27,225 nt of DNA from Bacillota bacterium (GCA_023458875.1 JAEWXO010000039.1:1-27225); one strand, 5' to 3'; counted from the first letter of the stretch, positions 7,658 through 15,815 are shown. Notes: generated from the sequence alone by a model not told the origin. Program-made: numbers and translations.

Positions 7658-8851
7658 ATGGCAAAAATCAATAGTAATTTTTCAAACTTAATCCCAAGCT
7701 ATCTGTTTGCAGAAATAGCTAAGAGAATATCAGCATACAAGGCTGAAAATCCTGATAAAGAAATAATAAGGCTGGGTATAGGCGATGTTACACTTCCGCT
7801 TGCACCTGTTGTAGTTGAGGCAATGAAAAAGGGCTGTGACGAGCTCGCTGTAAAGGAAACATTCAAGGGATATCCTGATTATGAGGGATATCAGTTTGTC
7901 CGTCAGGCAGTTTCGGATTATTATAAGAGCTTTGGTGTTGAGGTTTCAGCAGATGAAATACTTATTAACGATGGTGCTAAAAGTGATGCAGGAAATCTGA
8001 CTGATATTTTTTCACAGGACAATATAGTACTTGTAACAGACCCTGTTTATCCGGTTTATGTTGATACAAATATTATGGGCGGAAGAAAGATAATTTACGC
8101 AGACAGCAATGAAGAAAACGGATTCTGCGCTATGCCTGATAAAAATGTTCATGCAGATCTTATTTATCTGTGCTCACCGAACAATCCGACAGGTGCATGC
8201 TATACTACAGACCAGCTTAAAGAATGGGTGGATTATGCAATTGCAAATAATGCAGTTATTTTCTATGATTCTGCATATGAAGCATTTATCACTCAGGATG
8301 ATATTCCAAGGAGTATTTTCGCAATCGAAGGTGCAAGAAAATGTGCTATAGAAATGTGCTCACTTTCAAAGACAGCAGGCTTTACAGGAACAAGATGCGG
8401 TTATACTGTTATTCCTAAGGAGCTTGAGATGGAAGGAACAAATATCTATAAAATGTGGTACAGACGTGAATCTACAAAATTCAACGGCGTTTCATATCCT
8501 GTACAGTGTGCAGCTGCAGCAGTATTTTCAGAGGAAGGCTTAAAGCAGATAAAAGAAAACCTTACTTATTATCAGGAAAATGCAAAAATTATTGCTTCAA
8601 CAATGAGCGAACTCGGCATAAAATATACAGGCGGAATAAACTCACCATACGTATGGTTCAAATGCCCTGGAAATATGCAAAGCTGGGATTTCTTCGATTA
8701 CATGCTTTCAAATATAAACGTTGCCGGCACCCCTGGCGAAGGCTTCGGCGAAAACGGCAAAGGCTGGTTCAGACTTACCGCTTTCGGTGACAGAGACAAT
8801 ACAATCGAAGCAATGAACAGATTCAGAAAGCTCGTTGAAAATTTAAAATAA
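7658..8851 (+). CDS. dapL: LL-diaminopimelate aminotransferase
   Basis: 397 residues, a class I/II PLP-dependent aminotransferase. It makes LL-diaminopimelate directly from tetrahydrodipicolinate and glutamate, bypassing the acyl branches. The PLP lysine is Lys238 in CSLSKTAGFTG, and SPNNPTGA at 173-180 and YDSAYEAF at 203-210 are the expected cofactor-contact motifs. The opening GIGDVTLPL is typical of DapL rather than of aspartate aminotransferases. An AAGGAG site precedes the ATG. With dapF directly upstream the function is well supported by context. Confidence 0.95.
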   Translation: MAKINSNFSNLIPSYLFAEIAKRISAYKAENPDKEIIRLGIGDVTLPLAPVVVEAMKKGCDELAVKETFKGYPDYEGYQFVRQAVSDYYKSFGVEVSADEILINDGAKSDAGNLTDIFSQDNIVLVTDPVYPVYVDTNIMGGRKIIYADSNEENGFCAMPDKNVHADLIYLCSPNNPTGACYTTDQLKEWVDYAIANNAVIFYDSAYEAFITQDDIPRSIFAIEGARKCAIEMCSLSKTAGFTGTRCGYTVIPKELEMEGTNIYKMWYRRESTKFNGVSYPVQCAAAAVFSEEGLKQIKENLTYYQENAKIIASTMSELGIKYTGGINSPYVWFKCPGNMQSWDFFDYMLSNINVAGTPGEGFGENGKGWFRLTAFGDRDNTIEAMNRFRKLVENLK

Positions 8852-8871
8852 TACAGCTAAGAAGGAAATCT

Positions 8872-9738
8872 ATGAATAATAATTTAAAAAGGGTTGCTGC
8901 AATTCACGATATATCATGTATGGGAAAATGCTCCCTTACGGTTGCTCTCCCTGTAATATCAGCAGCAGGAATAGAAGTAAGTGTTATTCCTACAGCAGTT
9001 CTTTCAACTCATACAGGAGGCTTTGATGGATTCACATACAGAGACCTTACTGACGATATTTTACCTGTTGCAGCTCACTGGAAAACACTCGGAGTAAAAT
9101 TCGACGCTTTTTATACGGGATTTCTTGGTTCGTTTACACAGATAGAAATGGTATCAGAGATATTTGATATGTTAAAAAGCGATGATACTCTTATAGTTGT
9201 TGATCCTGTAATGGCTGACAACGGAAAGCTTTATACTATATTTGACGAAAGTTTTCCGTCTGAAATGAAAAAGCTCTGTAGCAAAGCAGACCTTATTGTT
9301 CCTAACATTACAGAGGCAGTATTTATGCTTGAAGAGCCGTATACTGAAGGCCCATACACAGAAGAATATATTTCGCAGATGCTTAAAAAGCTGTCAGATC
9401 TGGGACCTGAAAAGGTTGTACTGACAGGTGTTTGTTTTGATGATAAAAAGATCGGTGCCGCATGCTATGACAGAAAAACAGGTACAGTCGCATATGCACT
9501 TGAAGACAGCATAGACGGATATTACCACGGTACAGGTGATGTATTTGCAAGTGCTCTCGTTTCAGGCGTCATGAACGGCCTTTCCCTTGCTTCAGCCTCA
9601 GAGGTTGCAGCAAGCTTTACAGTCAAAAGCATACTAAGAACAAAAGAGGCAAAAACCGATTTACGTTTCGGCGTAAATTTCGAAGCCGGCCTCTGCAGTC
9701 TGTATGAGGAAATACAGAGTAAATTAAATAAAATTTAG
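8872..9738 (+). CDS. Pyridoxal/pyridoxamine kinase (PfkB-type ribokinase fold)
   Basis: 288 residues, matching PdxK/PdxY-type kinases that phosphorylate vitamin B6 vitamers to give PLP. Visible motifs are the N-terminal AIHDISCMGKCSL, STHTGGF at 45-51 in the substrate pocket, VVDPVMADNGKLY at 109-121, and the anion hole/catalytic motif GTGD at 220-223 with Asp223 as base. AAGGAA precedes the ATG, 20 bp after the dapL stop, with a strong terminator after the gene. It is therefore probably the third gene of the dapF operon and supplies cofactor to DapL. I cannot tell PdxK from PdxY, so no symbol is given. Confidence 0.9.
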   Translation: MNNNLKRVAAIHDISCMGKCSLTVALPVISAAGIEVSVIPTAVLSTHTGGFDGFTYRDLTDDILPVAAHWKTLGVKFDAFYTGFLGSFTQIEMVSEIFDMLKSDDTLIVVDPVMADNGKLYTIFDESFPSEMKKLCSKADLIVPNITEAVFMLEEPYTEGPYTEEYISQMLKKLSDLGPEKVVLTGVCFDDKKIGAACYDRKTGTVAYALEDSIDGYYHGTGDVFASALVSGVMNGLSLASASEVAASFTVKSILRTKEAKTDLRFGVNFEAGLCSLYEEIQSKLNKI

Positions 9739-9761
9739 TGTCCGAACAGCAACTTACATTA

Positions 9762-9810
9762 AAGCGTTAACAATGCAAACATAAGAATTTGCACTGTTAG
9801 CGCTTTTTTA
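9762..9810 (+). terminator. Rho-independent terminator of the dapF-dapL-kinase operon
   Basis: A 19-bp stem with one mismatch and one G-U pair (AAAGCGTTAACA with TGTTAGCGCTTT, then inner TGCAAA with TTTGCA), an 8-nt loop, then T6 at 9805-9810. It begins 23 bp after the kinase stop. Confidence 0.9.
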
Positions 9811-9868
9811 ATTATCATAAATATACCCCGTAACTATTCAGCCATATGTGTAAGTTATGGATATATCC

Positions 9869-9923
9869 GAAGGTCCAGGGTGGTCGGAAAGCCCGGTCGA
9901 TTCCGCAGAATCGAAATCTCTGC
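9869..9923 (+). repeat. Structured intergenic element, copy B (55 nt)
   Basis: Starts GAAGGTCCAGGG and ends CGAAATCTCTGC, with the core GGAAAGCCCGGTCGA. The 3' hairpin is perfect: CGATTC-cgca-GAATCG. The ends pair CAGGG with CTCTG (one G-U). The inner 5' helix is weaker and relies on G-U pairs. It lies 89 nt upstream of copy C in the same orientation. Confidence 0.75.
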
Positions 9924-9957
9924 ATTTCAACCAAACCACAAACTGAGATATATAAGC

Positions 9958-10012
9958 GAAGGTCCAGGGCTACCGCAAAGCCAGGTCGCATCCGCAGATG
10001 CGAAACCCCTGC
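9958..10012 (+). repeat. Structured intergenic element, copy C (55 nt)
   Basis: Starts GAAGGTCCAGGG and ends CGAAACCCCTGC, core GCAAAGCCAGGTCGC. The 3' hairpin is CGCATC-cgca-GATGCG. Compared with copy B two base pairs of this stem are exchanged while pairing is kept (A-T to C-G and T-A to A-T), which is what selection on an RNA or DNA secondary structure predicts. The ends pair CAGGG with CCCTG perfectly. Confidence 0.75.
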
Positions 10013-10055
10013 CCCTCATATGAGCTGAATAATAACAAACTCTACGGATAGTTTA

Positions 10056-10084
10056 TTGATTACTTTCCGATGATGGTGTATTAT
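10056..10084 (+). promoter_or_regulatory. Sigma-A promoter of the HTH-desulfoferrodoxin gene
   Basis: TTGATT at 10056-10061, a 17-bp spacer, TATTAT at 10079-10084, 47 bp before the ATG at 10132. Confidence 0.6.
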
Positions 10085-10131
10085 ATTACTAAGGAAGATT
10101 TAATTATGTTTTACACAGAGGGGTAATAAAT

Positions 10132-10716
10132 ATGGATTGCATAAAAGGAGGAAAACTAATCTCAGAACTCAGAAAAGAAAGTAAAATGACTCAGAAACAG
10201 CTTGCAGAGATAATGAATATAAGTGACAAAACAATCTCAAAATGGGAACGAGGGCTTGGATGCCCTGATGTTTCGCTGCTGCATGAGTTATCGGATATTT
10301 TAAAAGTAAATATAGAAAAAATAGTATCAGGAGATCTTGAATCAAATTATACAAATGGAGGAAATATGAAAAAGATAAAATTTTTTGTTTGTCCGCAATG
10401 CGGAAACATTATAACATCAACAAATGAAGCCGAAGTGTCGTGCTGTGGAAGAAAACTTACAGCACTTGTTGCAAAGCCACAGGATGCTGAGCACCAAATT
10501 GATGTAGAAAATATAGAAGAGGATTACTATATTACATTTAAACATGAAATGACAAAGCAGCACTATATCAGTTTTATTGCATATGTTACATGTGATAAGG
10601 TCCTTTTTGCAAAGCTTTATCCTGAACAGGGAAATGAAACACGTTTTCCAAGACTTTACGGAGGAAAATTTTATTTTGGATGTAGTAAGCACGGATTATG
10701 GGTAAGTCAGATATAA
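10132..10716 (+). CDS. XRE-type HTH fused to a desulfoferrodoxin-like iron domain
   Basis: 194 residues. Residues 8-62 are a Cro/CI-type HTH (MTQKQLAEIMNISDKTISKW at 19-38). Residues ~84-110 are a small metal ribbon with Cys87, Cys90, Cys104 and Cys105, as in the N-terminal FeCys4 domain of desulfoferrodoxin. Residues ~118-194 match the superoxide-reductase domain: His121, His138 (KHEM), His144 (QHYI), Cys184 and His187 (GCSKHGLW) occupy the positions of the His4-Cys iron centre. In stand-alone proteins this centre reduces superoxide to peroxide. Fused to a DNA-binding domain it may serve as a redox sensor or couple detoxification to control, which is inference. The active-site lysine usual in superoxide reductases is not obvious. 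It has its own promoter. Confidence 0.85.
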   Translation: MDCIKGGKLISELRKESKMTQKQLAEIMNISDKTISKWERGLGCPDVSLLHELSDILKVNIEKIVSGDLESNYTNGGNMKKIKFFVCPQCGNIITSTNEAEVSCCGRKLTALVAKPQDAEHQIDVENIEEDYYITFKHEMTKQHYISFIAYVTCDKVLFAKLYPEQGNETRFPRLYGGKFYFGCSKHGLWVSQI

Positions 10717-10747
10717 AAATAATCATGCTTTCAGCCTGAATTATTTT
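10716..10747 (+). terminator. Weak terminator-like hairpin
   Basis: AAAATAAT at 10716-10723 pairs with ATTATTTT at 10740-10747, with a short inner GCT/AGC pairing. It directly follows the HTH-desulfoferrodoxin stop codon but lacks a clean T run. Confidence 0.35.
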
Positions 10748-10803
10748 AGATTCTGACCGTTAATATCAAAGAGCAAAAAAGTCGTGTATTTTTTTCCTTA
10801 TTG

Positions 10804-10812
10804 TGATATAAT
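10804..10812 (+). promoter_or_regulatory. Extended -10 promoter of the UvrA-like gene
   Basis: TGATATAAT, an extended -10 element, lies 34 bp before the ATG at 10846. No good -35 box is seen 17 bp upstream, which is tolerated for extended -10 promoters. The ribosome binding site is AGGAAGG. Confidence 0.5.
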
Positions 10813-10845
10813 AATTGTATATCAAATGAAAGTGAGGAAGGAAAA

Positions 10846-13098
10846 ATGCCACATCAGGAAAAAATAATTATCAAAGGTCTGAATCAGAATAACCTGAAAA
10901 ATGTTTCGCTTAATATTTCGAAGGAAAAAATTGTTGTATTTACAGGAGTATCAGGATCGGGAAAATCAAGTATTGTATTTGATACAATAGCAGCTGAAAG
11001 TCAGCGACAAATGAATGAAACATATCCGGCATTTATAAGAAGCAGATTGCCGAAGCATAGGAAACCCAAAGCGGATCTGATTAAAAATTTATCGGCATCA
11101 GTAGTAATAGATCAGAGTTCACTTGGCGGTAACGCACGATCAACTGTCGGAACAATAAGTGAAATGTACTCGATGCTTCGTGTATTGTATTCCAGAATAG
11201 GTACCCCATACGTAGGGACAGCCTCATTTTTTTCTTTCAATAACCCTAATGGCATGTGTACTGAATGCTCAGGCCTTGGAAAAATAACAGAACTTGATAT
11301 TGAATCGGTTTTTATATCTGAAGGAACATGGAATACGGGCATGACAGATATGACATTGTTTAAACCAGGCAGCTGGTTTTGGCAGCAGTATTATGATTCC
11401 GGACTTTTTGACCCTAATAAAAAGTGGAAGGATTATACTCAGAGAGAGCGTAATCTTATGTTGTACGGAGCTGAGGAAAAGGATGGCAAGCGCGTCAGTA
11501 AGCGCGTGGAGGGTTTGTATAATCACTGTTCCCGTTTGCTTTTAAAAAGAGATCTATCAGAAAAAAGTGATACACTTCAGAACAGAGCTTCAGAATTGAT
11601 AAAGCAAAAGGAGTGCCCTTTCTGCCATGGGAAACGTCTTAATCCTACCGCACTTTCATGTAAAATCAACGGATATAATATTTCGGATATGTGTGACATG
11701 GAATTTTCACAGCTTCGTGAAGTATTGGTTCGGGTTAATGACTCACGGGGAAAAACAGTAGTTGATTCACTTTTAGCTTCACTTACAAGAATGATAGATA
11801 TCGGACTTCCGTATCTTTTTATGAACAGAGAGACATCCTCTCTTTCAGGAGGGGAAGCTCAGCGGCTTAAACTTGTACGTTATATGGGTAGTTCACTTAC
11901 AGGAATGATATACATATTTGACGAGCCAAGCACCGGAATGCACCCACGTGATGTTCATCGTATGACAAAACTTCTTAAGGATCTGCGTGATAAAGGAAAT
12001 ACAGTCCTTGTTGTTGAACATGATAAAGATGTTATCAGTATTGCCGACGAAGTAATAGATGTAGGACCTATGGCCGGAATAAAAGGCGGTCAGATTCTGT
12101 TTCAGGGAAGCTATGAGAAGCTACTTACTTCAGGAACGCTGACAGGCGATGCAATGAATGAAAATATACAGATAAAATCAAATCCACGTATCGGAAATCA
12201 GTTTCTGCAGGTTAAAAACGCACATCTTCATAATCTTAAAAATGTATCTGTTGATATTCCTCTAAATGTACTTACTGTTGTAACCGGCGTAGCAGGTTCA
12301 GGAAAAAGTACACTTATAAGAGATGTATTTGCACATGAGTATGAAGACCGTGTTGTACTTGTAGATCAGTCTCCGGTTACAGCAACAGGCCGTTCAACCC
12401 CTGTAACATTTCTTGGATTCTTTGATGATATCCGTAAGCTTATTGCTTCTGAAAACAATGTTGAAGCTTCACTGTTTTCATTTAACAGCAAGGGTGCATG
12501 TCCTGTATGTAAGGGAAAAGGATTGATTGTGACTGAGCTTGTTTTTATGGATCCGGTTACAACAGTCTGTGAGGAATGTGAAGGAAGCAGGTACAGCAGT
12601 CAGGCATTGTCATATTGTTATCATGGCAAAAATATTGTTGATATTCTTAATATGTCAGCACAGGAAGCGGCCGACTTTTTCAAGGATAATAAGAAAATTC
12701 AGAAATATCTTAAAGCAATGATCGAGGTAGGGCTTTCATATCTTTCACTCGGACAGCCTCTTTCGACTCTTTCGGGTGGCGAACGTCAGAGGATCAAGCT
12801 TGCTAAATATCTTGATAAAAAGGGCAATATATATGTTTTGGATGAACCTACTACAGGTTTGCACGCTTCTGATATAAAGAATATCATGAAGCTGCTTGAC
12901 GGTTTTGTAAAACGCGGCAATACCGTAATTATCATTGAACACAATCTTGATGTTATGAAACAGGCTGATTATATTATTGATATCGGGCCTGACGGAGGAA
13001 CAGGCGGCGGAGAAATTGTATTTGCTGGAACACCTCATGAAATGATAAATGCTTCTGACACAATTACCGCAAAATATCTTAAAAGAACTCTTCTATAA
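10846..13098 (+). CDS. UvrA-like tandem ABC ATPase (compact UvrA2/UvrA-III type)
   Basis: 750 residues, about 190 shorter than housekeeping UvrA. Two ABC modules are seen: Walker A GVSGSGKSS at 34-42 and GVAGSGKST at 481-489, signatures SLSGGEAQR at 332-340 and TLSGGERQR at 641-649, Walker B with FDEPSTG at 358-364 and LDEPTTGLH at 665-673. Zinc pairs CTEC (138-141) and CPFC (257-260) in the first half, and CPVC (552-555) and CEEC (575-578) in the second, are kept. The region between the first Walker A and signature is short, suggesting loss or reduction of the UvrB-binding and insertion domains. Such paralogues are linked to DNA-damage tolerance or drug self-resistance in other bacteria; the role here is unknown. 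It is flanked by its own promoter and terminator. Confidence 0.9.
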   Translation: MPHQEKIIIKGLNQNNLKNVSLNISKEKIVVFTGVSGSGKSSIVFDTIAAESQRQMNETYPAFIRSRLPKHRKPKADLIKNLSASVVIDQSSLGGNARSTVGTISEMYSMLRVLYSRIGTPYVGTASFFSFNNPNGMCTECSGLGKITELDIESVFISEGTWNTGMTDMTLFKPGSWFWQQYYDSGLFDPNKKWKDYTQRERNLMLYGAEEKDGKRVSKRVEGLYNHCSRLLLKRDLSEKSDTLQNRASELIKQKECPFCHGKRLNPTALSCKINGYNISDMCDMEFSQLREVLVRVNDSRGKTVVDSLLASLTRMIDIGLPYLFMNRETSSLSGGEAQRLKLVRYMGSSLTGMIYIFDEPSTGMHPRDVHRMTKLLKDLRDKGNTVLVVEHDKDVISIADEVIDVGPMAGIKGGQILFQGSYEKLLTSGTLTGDAMNENIQIKSNPRIGNQFLQVKNAHLHNLKNVSVDIPLNVLTVVTGVAGSGKSTLIRDVFAHEYEDRVVLVDQSPVTATGRSTPVTFLGFFDDIRKLIASENNVEASLFSFNSKGACPVCKGKGLIVTELVFMDPVTTVCEECEGSRYSSQALSYCYHGKNIVDILNMSAQEAADFFKDNKKIQKYLKAMIEVGLSYLSLGQPLSTLSGGERQRIKLAKYLDKKGNIYVLDEPTTGLHASDIKNIMKLLDGFVKRGNTVIIIEHNLDVMKQADYIIDIGPDGGTGGGEIVFAGTPHEMINASDTITAKYLKRTLL

Positions 13099-13117
13099 AA
13101 AATTAATAATGAGACTT

Positions 13118-13153
13118 ATGCTGCAGCATACTTACAGGCTGCAGCATTTTTTT
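13118..13153 (+). terminator. Rho-independent terminator of the UvrA-like gene
   Basis: A perfect 10-bp stem ATGCTGCAGC / GCTGCAGCAT followed by a run of T at 13147-13153, 19 bp after the stop codon. Confidence 0.9.
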
Positions 13154-13170
13154 GAAATTACTAATATTCC

Positions 13171-13207
13171 AAAGGTCCAGAGCGATCGGAAAGCCTGGCC
13201 GGCGCCG
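13171..13207 (+). repeat. Structured intergenic element, copy D (3'-truncated)
   Basis: AAAGGTCCAGAGCGATC then GGAAAGCCTGGCCGG aligns with copies B and C up to the GGTCG position, after which similarity is lost: no 3' hairpin and no CGAAA-CCTGC end. Thirteen bases further on is TATTCAGCCAT (13220-13230), which also occurs upstream of copy B (9835-9845), suggesting a rearranged or decayed unit. Confidence 0.6.
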
Positions 13208-13276
13208 TTTATCTGTCAATATTCAGCCATTTGTAACTGCTTAAGTCGAAATTTTGGTTCATATTTGTAAAAATAA

Positions 13277-13305
13277 TTGCCTCTTTAAAAGAAATATGAT
13301 ATAAT
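13277..13305 (+). promoter_or_regulatory. Sigma-A promoter of the XpaC/VWA/TelA operon
   Basis: TTGCCT at 13277-13282, a 17-bp spacer, TATAAT at 13300-13305, with TG one base before the -10 (extended -10). The first start codon is 44 bp downstream. Confidence 0.75.
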
Positions 13306-13348
13306 TATTGTATTAGTTTTAAAAATATTTCACAGGGAGGTAATCCGG

Positions 13349-14098
13349 TTGTTTGCAAACAAAAAAATAGTAAAGCTTGTTAGTCTCAATGGAGGAATAG
13401 CTGCTACAAATGTAATAGTATTTTCAAAAGGTCTTCTTGGGCTTTCGGTTCTCAGCGGAAATGTTGTTACAGCAGCGTTAAGTATAACTACCCTTGGCAT
13501 GAGTACATTGGCGTTTTTTTATGGCAATTATAAAATAATTTCGGCACCGGAAAAAATAGCTGTTTACAAAGAAGAAAATTTAATAGAAGAACATGACTAT
13601 ATAGGAGCGTTAAAACAGAACCTGAATAAAAAAATATTTAATGAAAATATAGAGCTTGCTATTAATCAGGTGGAACGATTAAAACAGAAAAAAGCTACTC
13701 TTACAACACTTCTTCAGCAGGAATTTTCATCTGCAGAAATGAGTTATGCAAGATTTGAACAGATTATAGTGTCAGTGACAGACCTTTTTTATGGAAATTT
13801 AAGAGGAATAATTAACAGACTTATTATTTTTGATTATAACGAATACATAAATGTTACAAACGGGAAAATAAAAGGACTTACAAATGATGCTATTAATGCG
13901 AAAATGAAAATATATGAGGAACACATTGGTTATATAAATAATAAAATAGATAATAACGAAAATATTTTATTAAAGCTTGACAGTTTATTACTTGAAGTTT
14001 CAAAGCTTGATGACAAATCAGAAAATGAAATTGAAAATCTGGATGCTATAAAGAAAATAAATGAACTTATAGAGCAGACAAAGCTTTATAAGGATTAA
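13349..14098 (+). CDS. XpaC-like membrane/coiled-coil protein
   Basis: 249 residues from a TTG start at 13349, which has GGGAGG 8 bases upstream; no ATG or GTG start fits better. Two hydrophobic stretches (about 15-33 and 38-60) make a probable membrane hairpin. The remainder is charged and strongly helical, likely coiled coil (about 70-245). Length, layout and position before a telA gene fit the XpaC family, which forms xpaC-telA pairs in Bacillus, but I assign it mainly from architecture and context because sequence motifs are weak. The next gene begins 14 bp downstream with its own GGGAG site. The cellular role of XpaC is poorly known; a cell-envelope stress function is inferred. Confidence 0.6.
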   Translation: MFANKKIVKLVSLNGGIAATNVIVFSKGLLGLSVLSGNVVTAALSITTLGMSTLAFFYGNYKIISAPEKIAVYKEENLIEEHDYIGALKQNLNKKIFNENIELAINQVERLKQKKATLTTLLQQEFSSAEMSYARFEQIIVSVTDLFYGNLRGIINRLIIFDYNEYINVTNGKIKGLTNDAINAKMKIYEEHIGYINNKIDNNENILLKLDSLLLEVSKLDDKSENEIENLDAIKKINELIEQTKLYKD

Positions 14099-14112
14099 GG
14101 GAGAAAATCAAT

Positions 14113-15801
14113 ATGAAAAAAAACACTAAAGTAGTAGGTGCATTTGCTGGAATTGCAGTGCTTATGTTCGGCGGAATAGCAGCAGGTCTTTCCATAACAA
14201 AAAATATAGGAAAGTCCGACTCAGCAATCTCATCTGAAAAAGCAGAAAAATCTCTTGAGAAAAAAATTTCAGGAATAAATGTAAGCAACGTTGAGGCAAG
14301 AAAAGGACAGGTGGAGCTTGAAGCCACATCACTCGGAGAAGAACTTCCGGATATATCAAAATATCCTCTGAGCGTTGAAAATACGACAGATACATATATT
14401 GAAATCTTTTCATCAACTGAAAAATCAGGTGAGGAAAATGACGGATGGCTTAACGTTGTAGCTGAAGAATTTAACAGGTCGGGTATAATTGTTGATGGAC
14501 AAAAGGTTTCTGTTGCGGTTCGTCCGATGGCATCGGGATTGGGAATGGACTATATTTCGTCTGGAAAATATATACCTGATTTGTACTCCCCATCAAATGA
14601 GCTATGGGGTGAAATGTTAAAGGCAAATGGTATTACAATAAATCTCGAAGAAGAAAATCTGCTCGAAAATGTTGCCGGTGTTTTGCTTTCGAAGAAGAAA
14701 CATAATGAGCTTATCAGCAAGTATGGTTCGATAAATATGAAAACAATAACACAGGCGACAGCAGAAAGTGAAATATCAATGGGATACACAAATCCTTTTG
14801 CAAGTGCAACAGGTCTGAACTTCCTGATATCAACACTTCTTAATTTTGATCCAAGGGATCCGCTTAGTGATACTGCAGTTTCAGGCTTTGAAACATTCCA
14901 GTCAAATGTTCCATTTGTGGCTTATACAACCCTTCAGATGAGAGAGTCAGCAAAATCAGGCGTTCTTGACGGATTTATAATGGAATACCAGACATATATA
15001 AACTCTTCTGATCTGCGCGGAAGCTATGTTTTCACTCCGTTTGGTGTAGAGCACAACAGTCCGGTTTATTCAATAGGAAGCTTATCACCTGAGAAAAAGG
15101 AAATAACAGACGAATTTCTTGAATTCTGCGAAAAGGACGAATATCGTCAGCTTGCAGTAAACTACGGATTTGATTACCCTGATAATTATATTTCCGAAGT
15201 TCCTGCTGTTTCAGGCGACACTCTTATTCAGGCACAGCATCTGTGGAAGGAAAACAAAGACGGAGGCAAACCTATAACAGCAGTGTTTGTTGCCGATGTT
15301 TCCGGAAGTATGCTTGGTGAACCGCTCAACGAGCTTAAAAGATCACTTTTAAACGGTTCCAAATACATAAATTCCGATAATTCAGTCGGACTTGTAACAT
15401 ACTCAACAGACGTATATATCAATCTTCCTATTGCAAAATTTGATTTAAATCAGAGATCACTTTTTGCTGGAGCAGTAAGTGACCTTGATGCCGGCGGAAG
15501 TACAGCTACATTTGATGCAATACTTGTTGCGCTGGATATGCTTGTGAAGGAAAAAGAGCAAAATCCTGATATAAAACCTATGCTGTTTGTTTTGAGTGAC
15601 GGAGAAACAAATATAGGAAACAACCTGAGTGATGTTCAGGAAATTCTTGAAGCGCTTAAGGTTCCTGTTTATACAATAGGATATAATGCAGATATTTCTG
15701 CTCTGGATAAAATTTCAAACATAAACGAAGCAGCAAGTATAAACGCAGATTCTGATGACGTTGTTTATCAGATTAAAAATTTATTTAACGCACAGATGTA
15801 A
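14113..15801 (+). CDS. Membrane-anchored binding-protein-like + von Willebrand A domain protein
   Basis: 562 residues. One hydrophobic segment (about 8-28) with no lipobox Cys suggests an uncleaved N-terminal anchor with the rest outside the cell. Residues ~90-370 resemble a type 2 periplasmic solute-binding fold (SBP_bac_11-like), for example the stretch with GYTNPFASATGLNFL at 224-238. Residues ~386-560 are a VWA domain with a complete metal-ion-dependent adhesion site: DVSGS (Asp395, Ser397, Ser399), Thr464 in GGSTATFD and Asp496 in LSDGETN. It is the middle gene of a three-gene operon with XpaC-like and TelA proteins. VWA proteins often act as metal-dependent assembly or chaperone partners; binding of a small ligand or anion by the first domain is inference. 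Confidence 0.82.
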   Translation: MKKNTKVVGAFAGIAVLMFGGIAAGLSITKNIGKSDSAISSEKAEKSLEKKISGINVSNVEARKGQVELEATSLGEELPDISKYPLSVENTTDTYIEIFSSTEKSGEENDGWLNVVAEEFNRSGIIVDGQKVSVAVRPMASGLGMDYISSGKYIPDLYSPSNELWGEMLKANGITINLEEENLLENVAGVLLSKKKHNELISKYGSINMKTITQATAESEISMGYTNPFASATGLNFLISTLLNFDPRDPLSDTAVSGFETFQSNVPFVAYTTLQMRESAKSGVLDGFIMEYQTYINSSDLRGSYVFTPFGVEHNSPVYSIGSLSPEKKEITDEFLEFCEKDEYRQLAVNYGFDYPDNYISEVPAVSGDTLIQAQHLWKENKDGGKPITAVFVADVSGSMLGEPLNELKRSLLNGSKYINSDNSVGLVTYSTDVYINLPIAKFDLNQRSLFAGAVSDLDAGGSTATFDAILVALDMLVKEKEQNPDIKPMLFVLSDGETNIGNNLSDVQEILEALKVPVYTIGYNADISALDKISNINEAASINADSDDVVYQIKNLFNAQM

Positions 15802-15815
15802 AGGAAAATTAAAGT

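Larger units (their letters stand above)
9811..10131. other. Intergenic region holding two structured elements and a promoter
   Basis: No convincing gene lies here. An open frame at 9846-10028 is simply a translation across the two copies of the structured element. The stretch holds element copies B and C, then the promoter and AGAGGGG site of the downstream HTH-desulfoferrodoxin gene. Confidence 0.7.

Noticed and set aside
9958..10012. Resemblance of the structured element to a cyclic-di-GMP-I riboswitch (CGCAAAGCC core)
   Set aside because: Only the short core string in copy C matches. The other copies vary there, the overall length and helices differ, the paired GAAA-loop and receptor arms are missing, and no expression platform or consistent downstream gene is present.
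9869..10012. Possible CRISPR repeats
   Set aside because: Only two adjacent imperfect copies exist, the other copies are kilobases away, and no cas genes are visible.
9846..10028. 60-residue open frame between the kinase and HTH genes
   Set aside because: It is a translation across two copies of a structured non-coding element, with no ribosome binding site and very basic, low-complexity-like composition.
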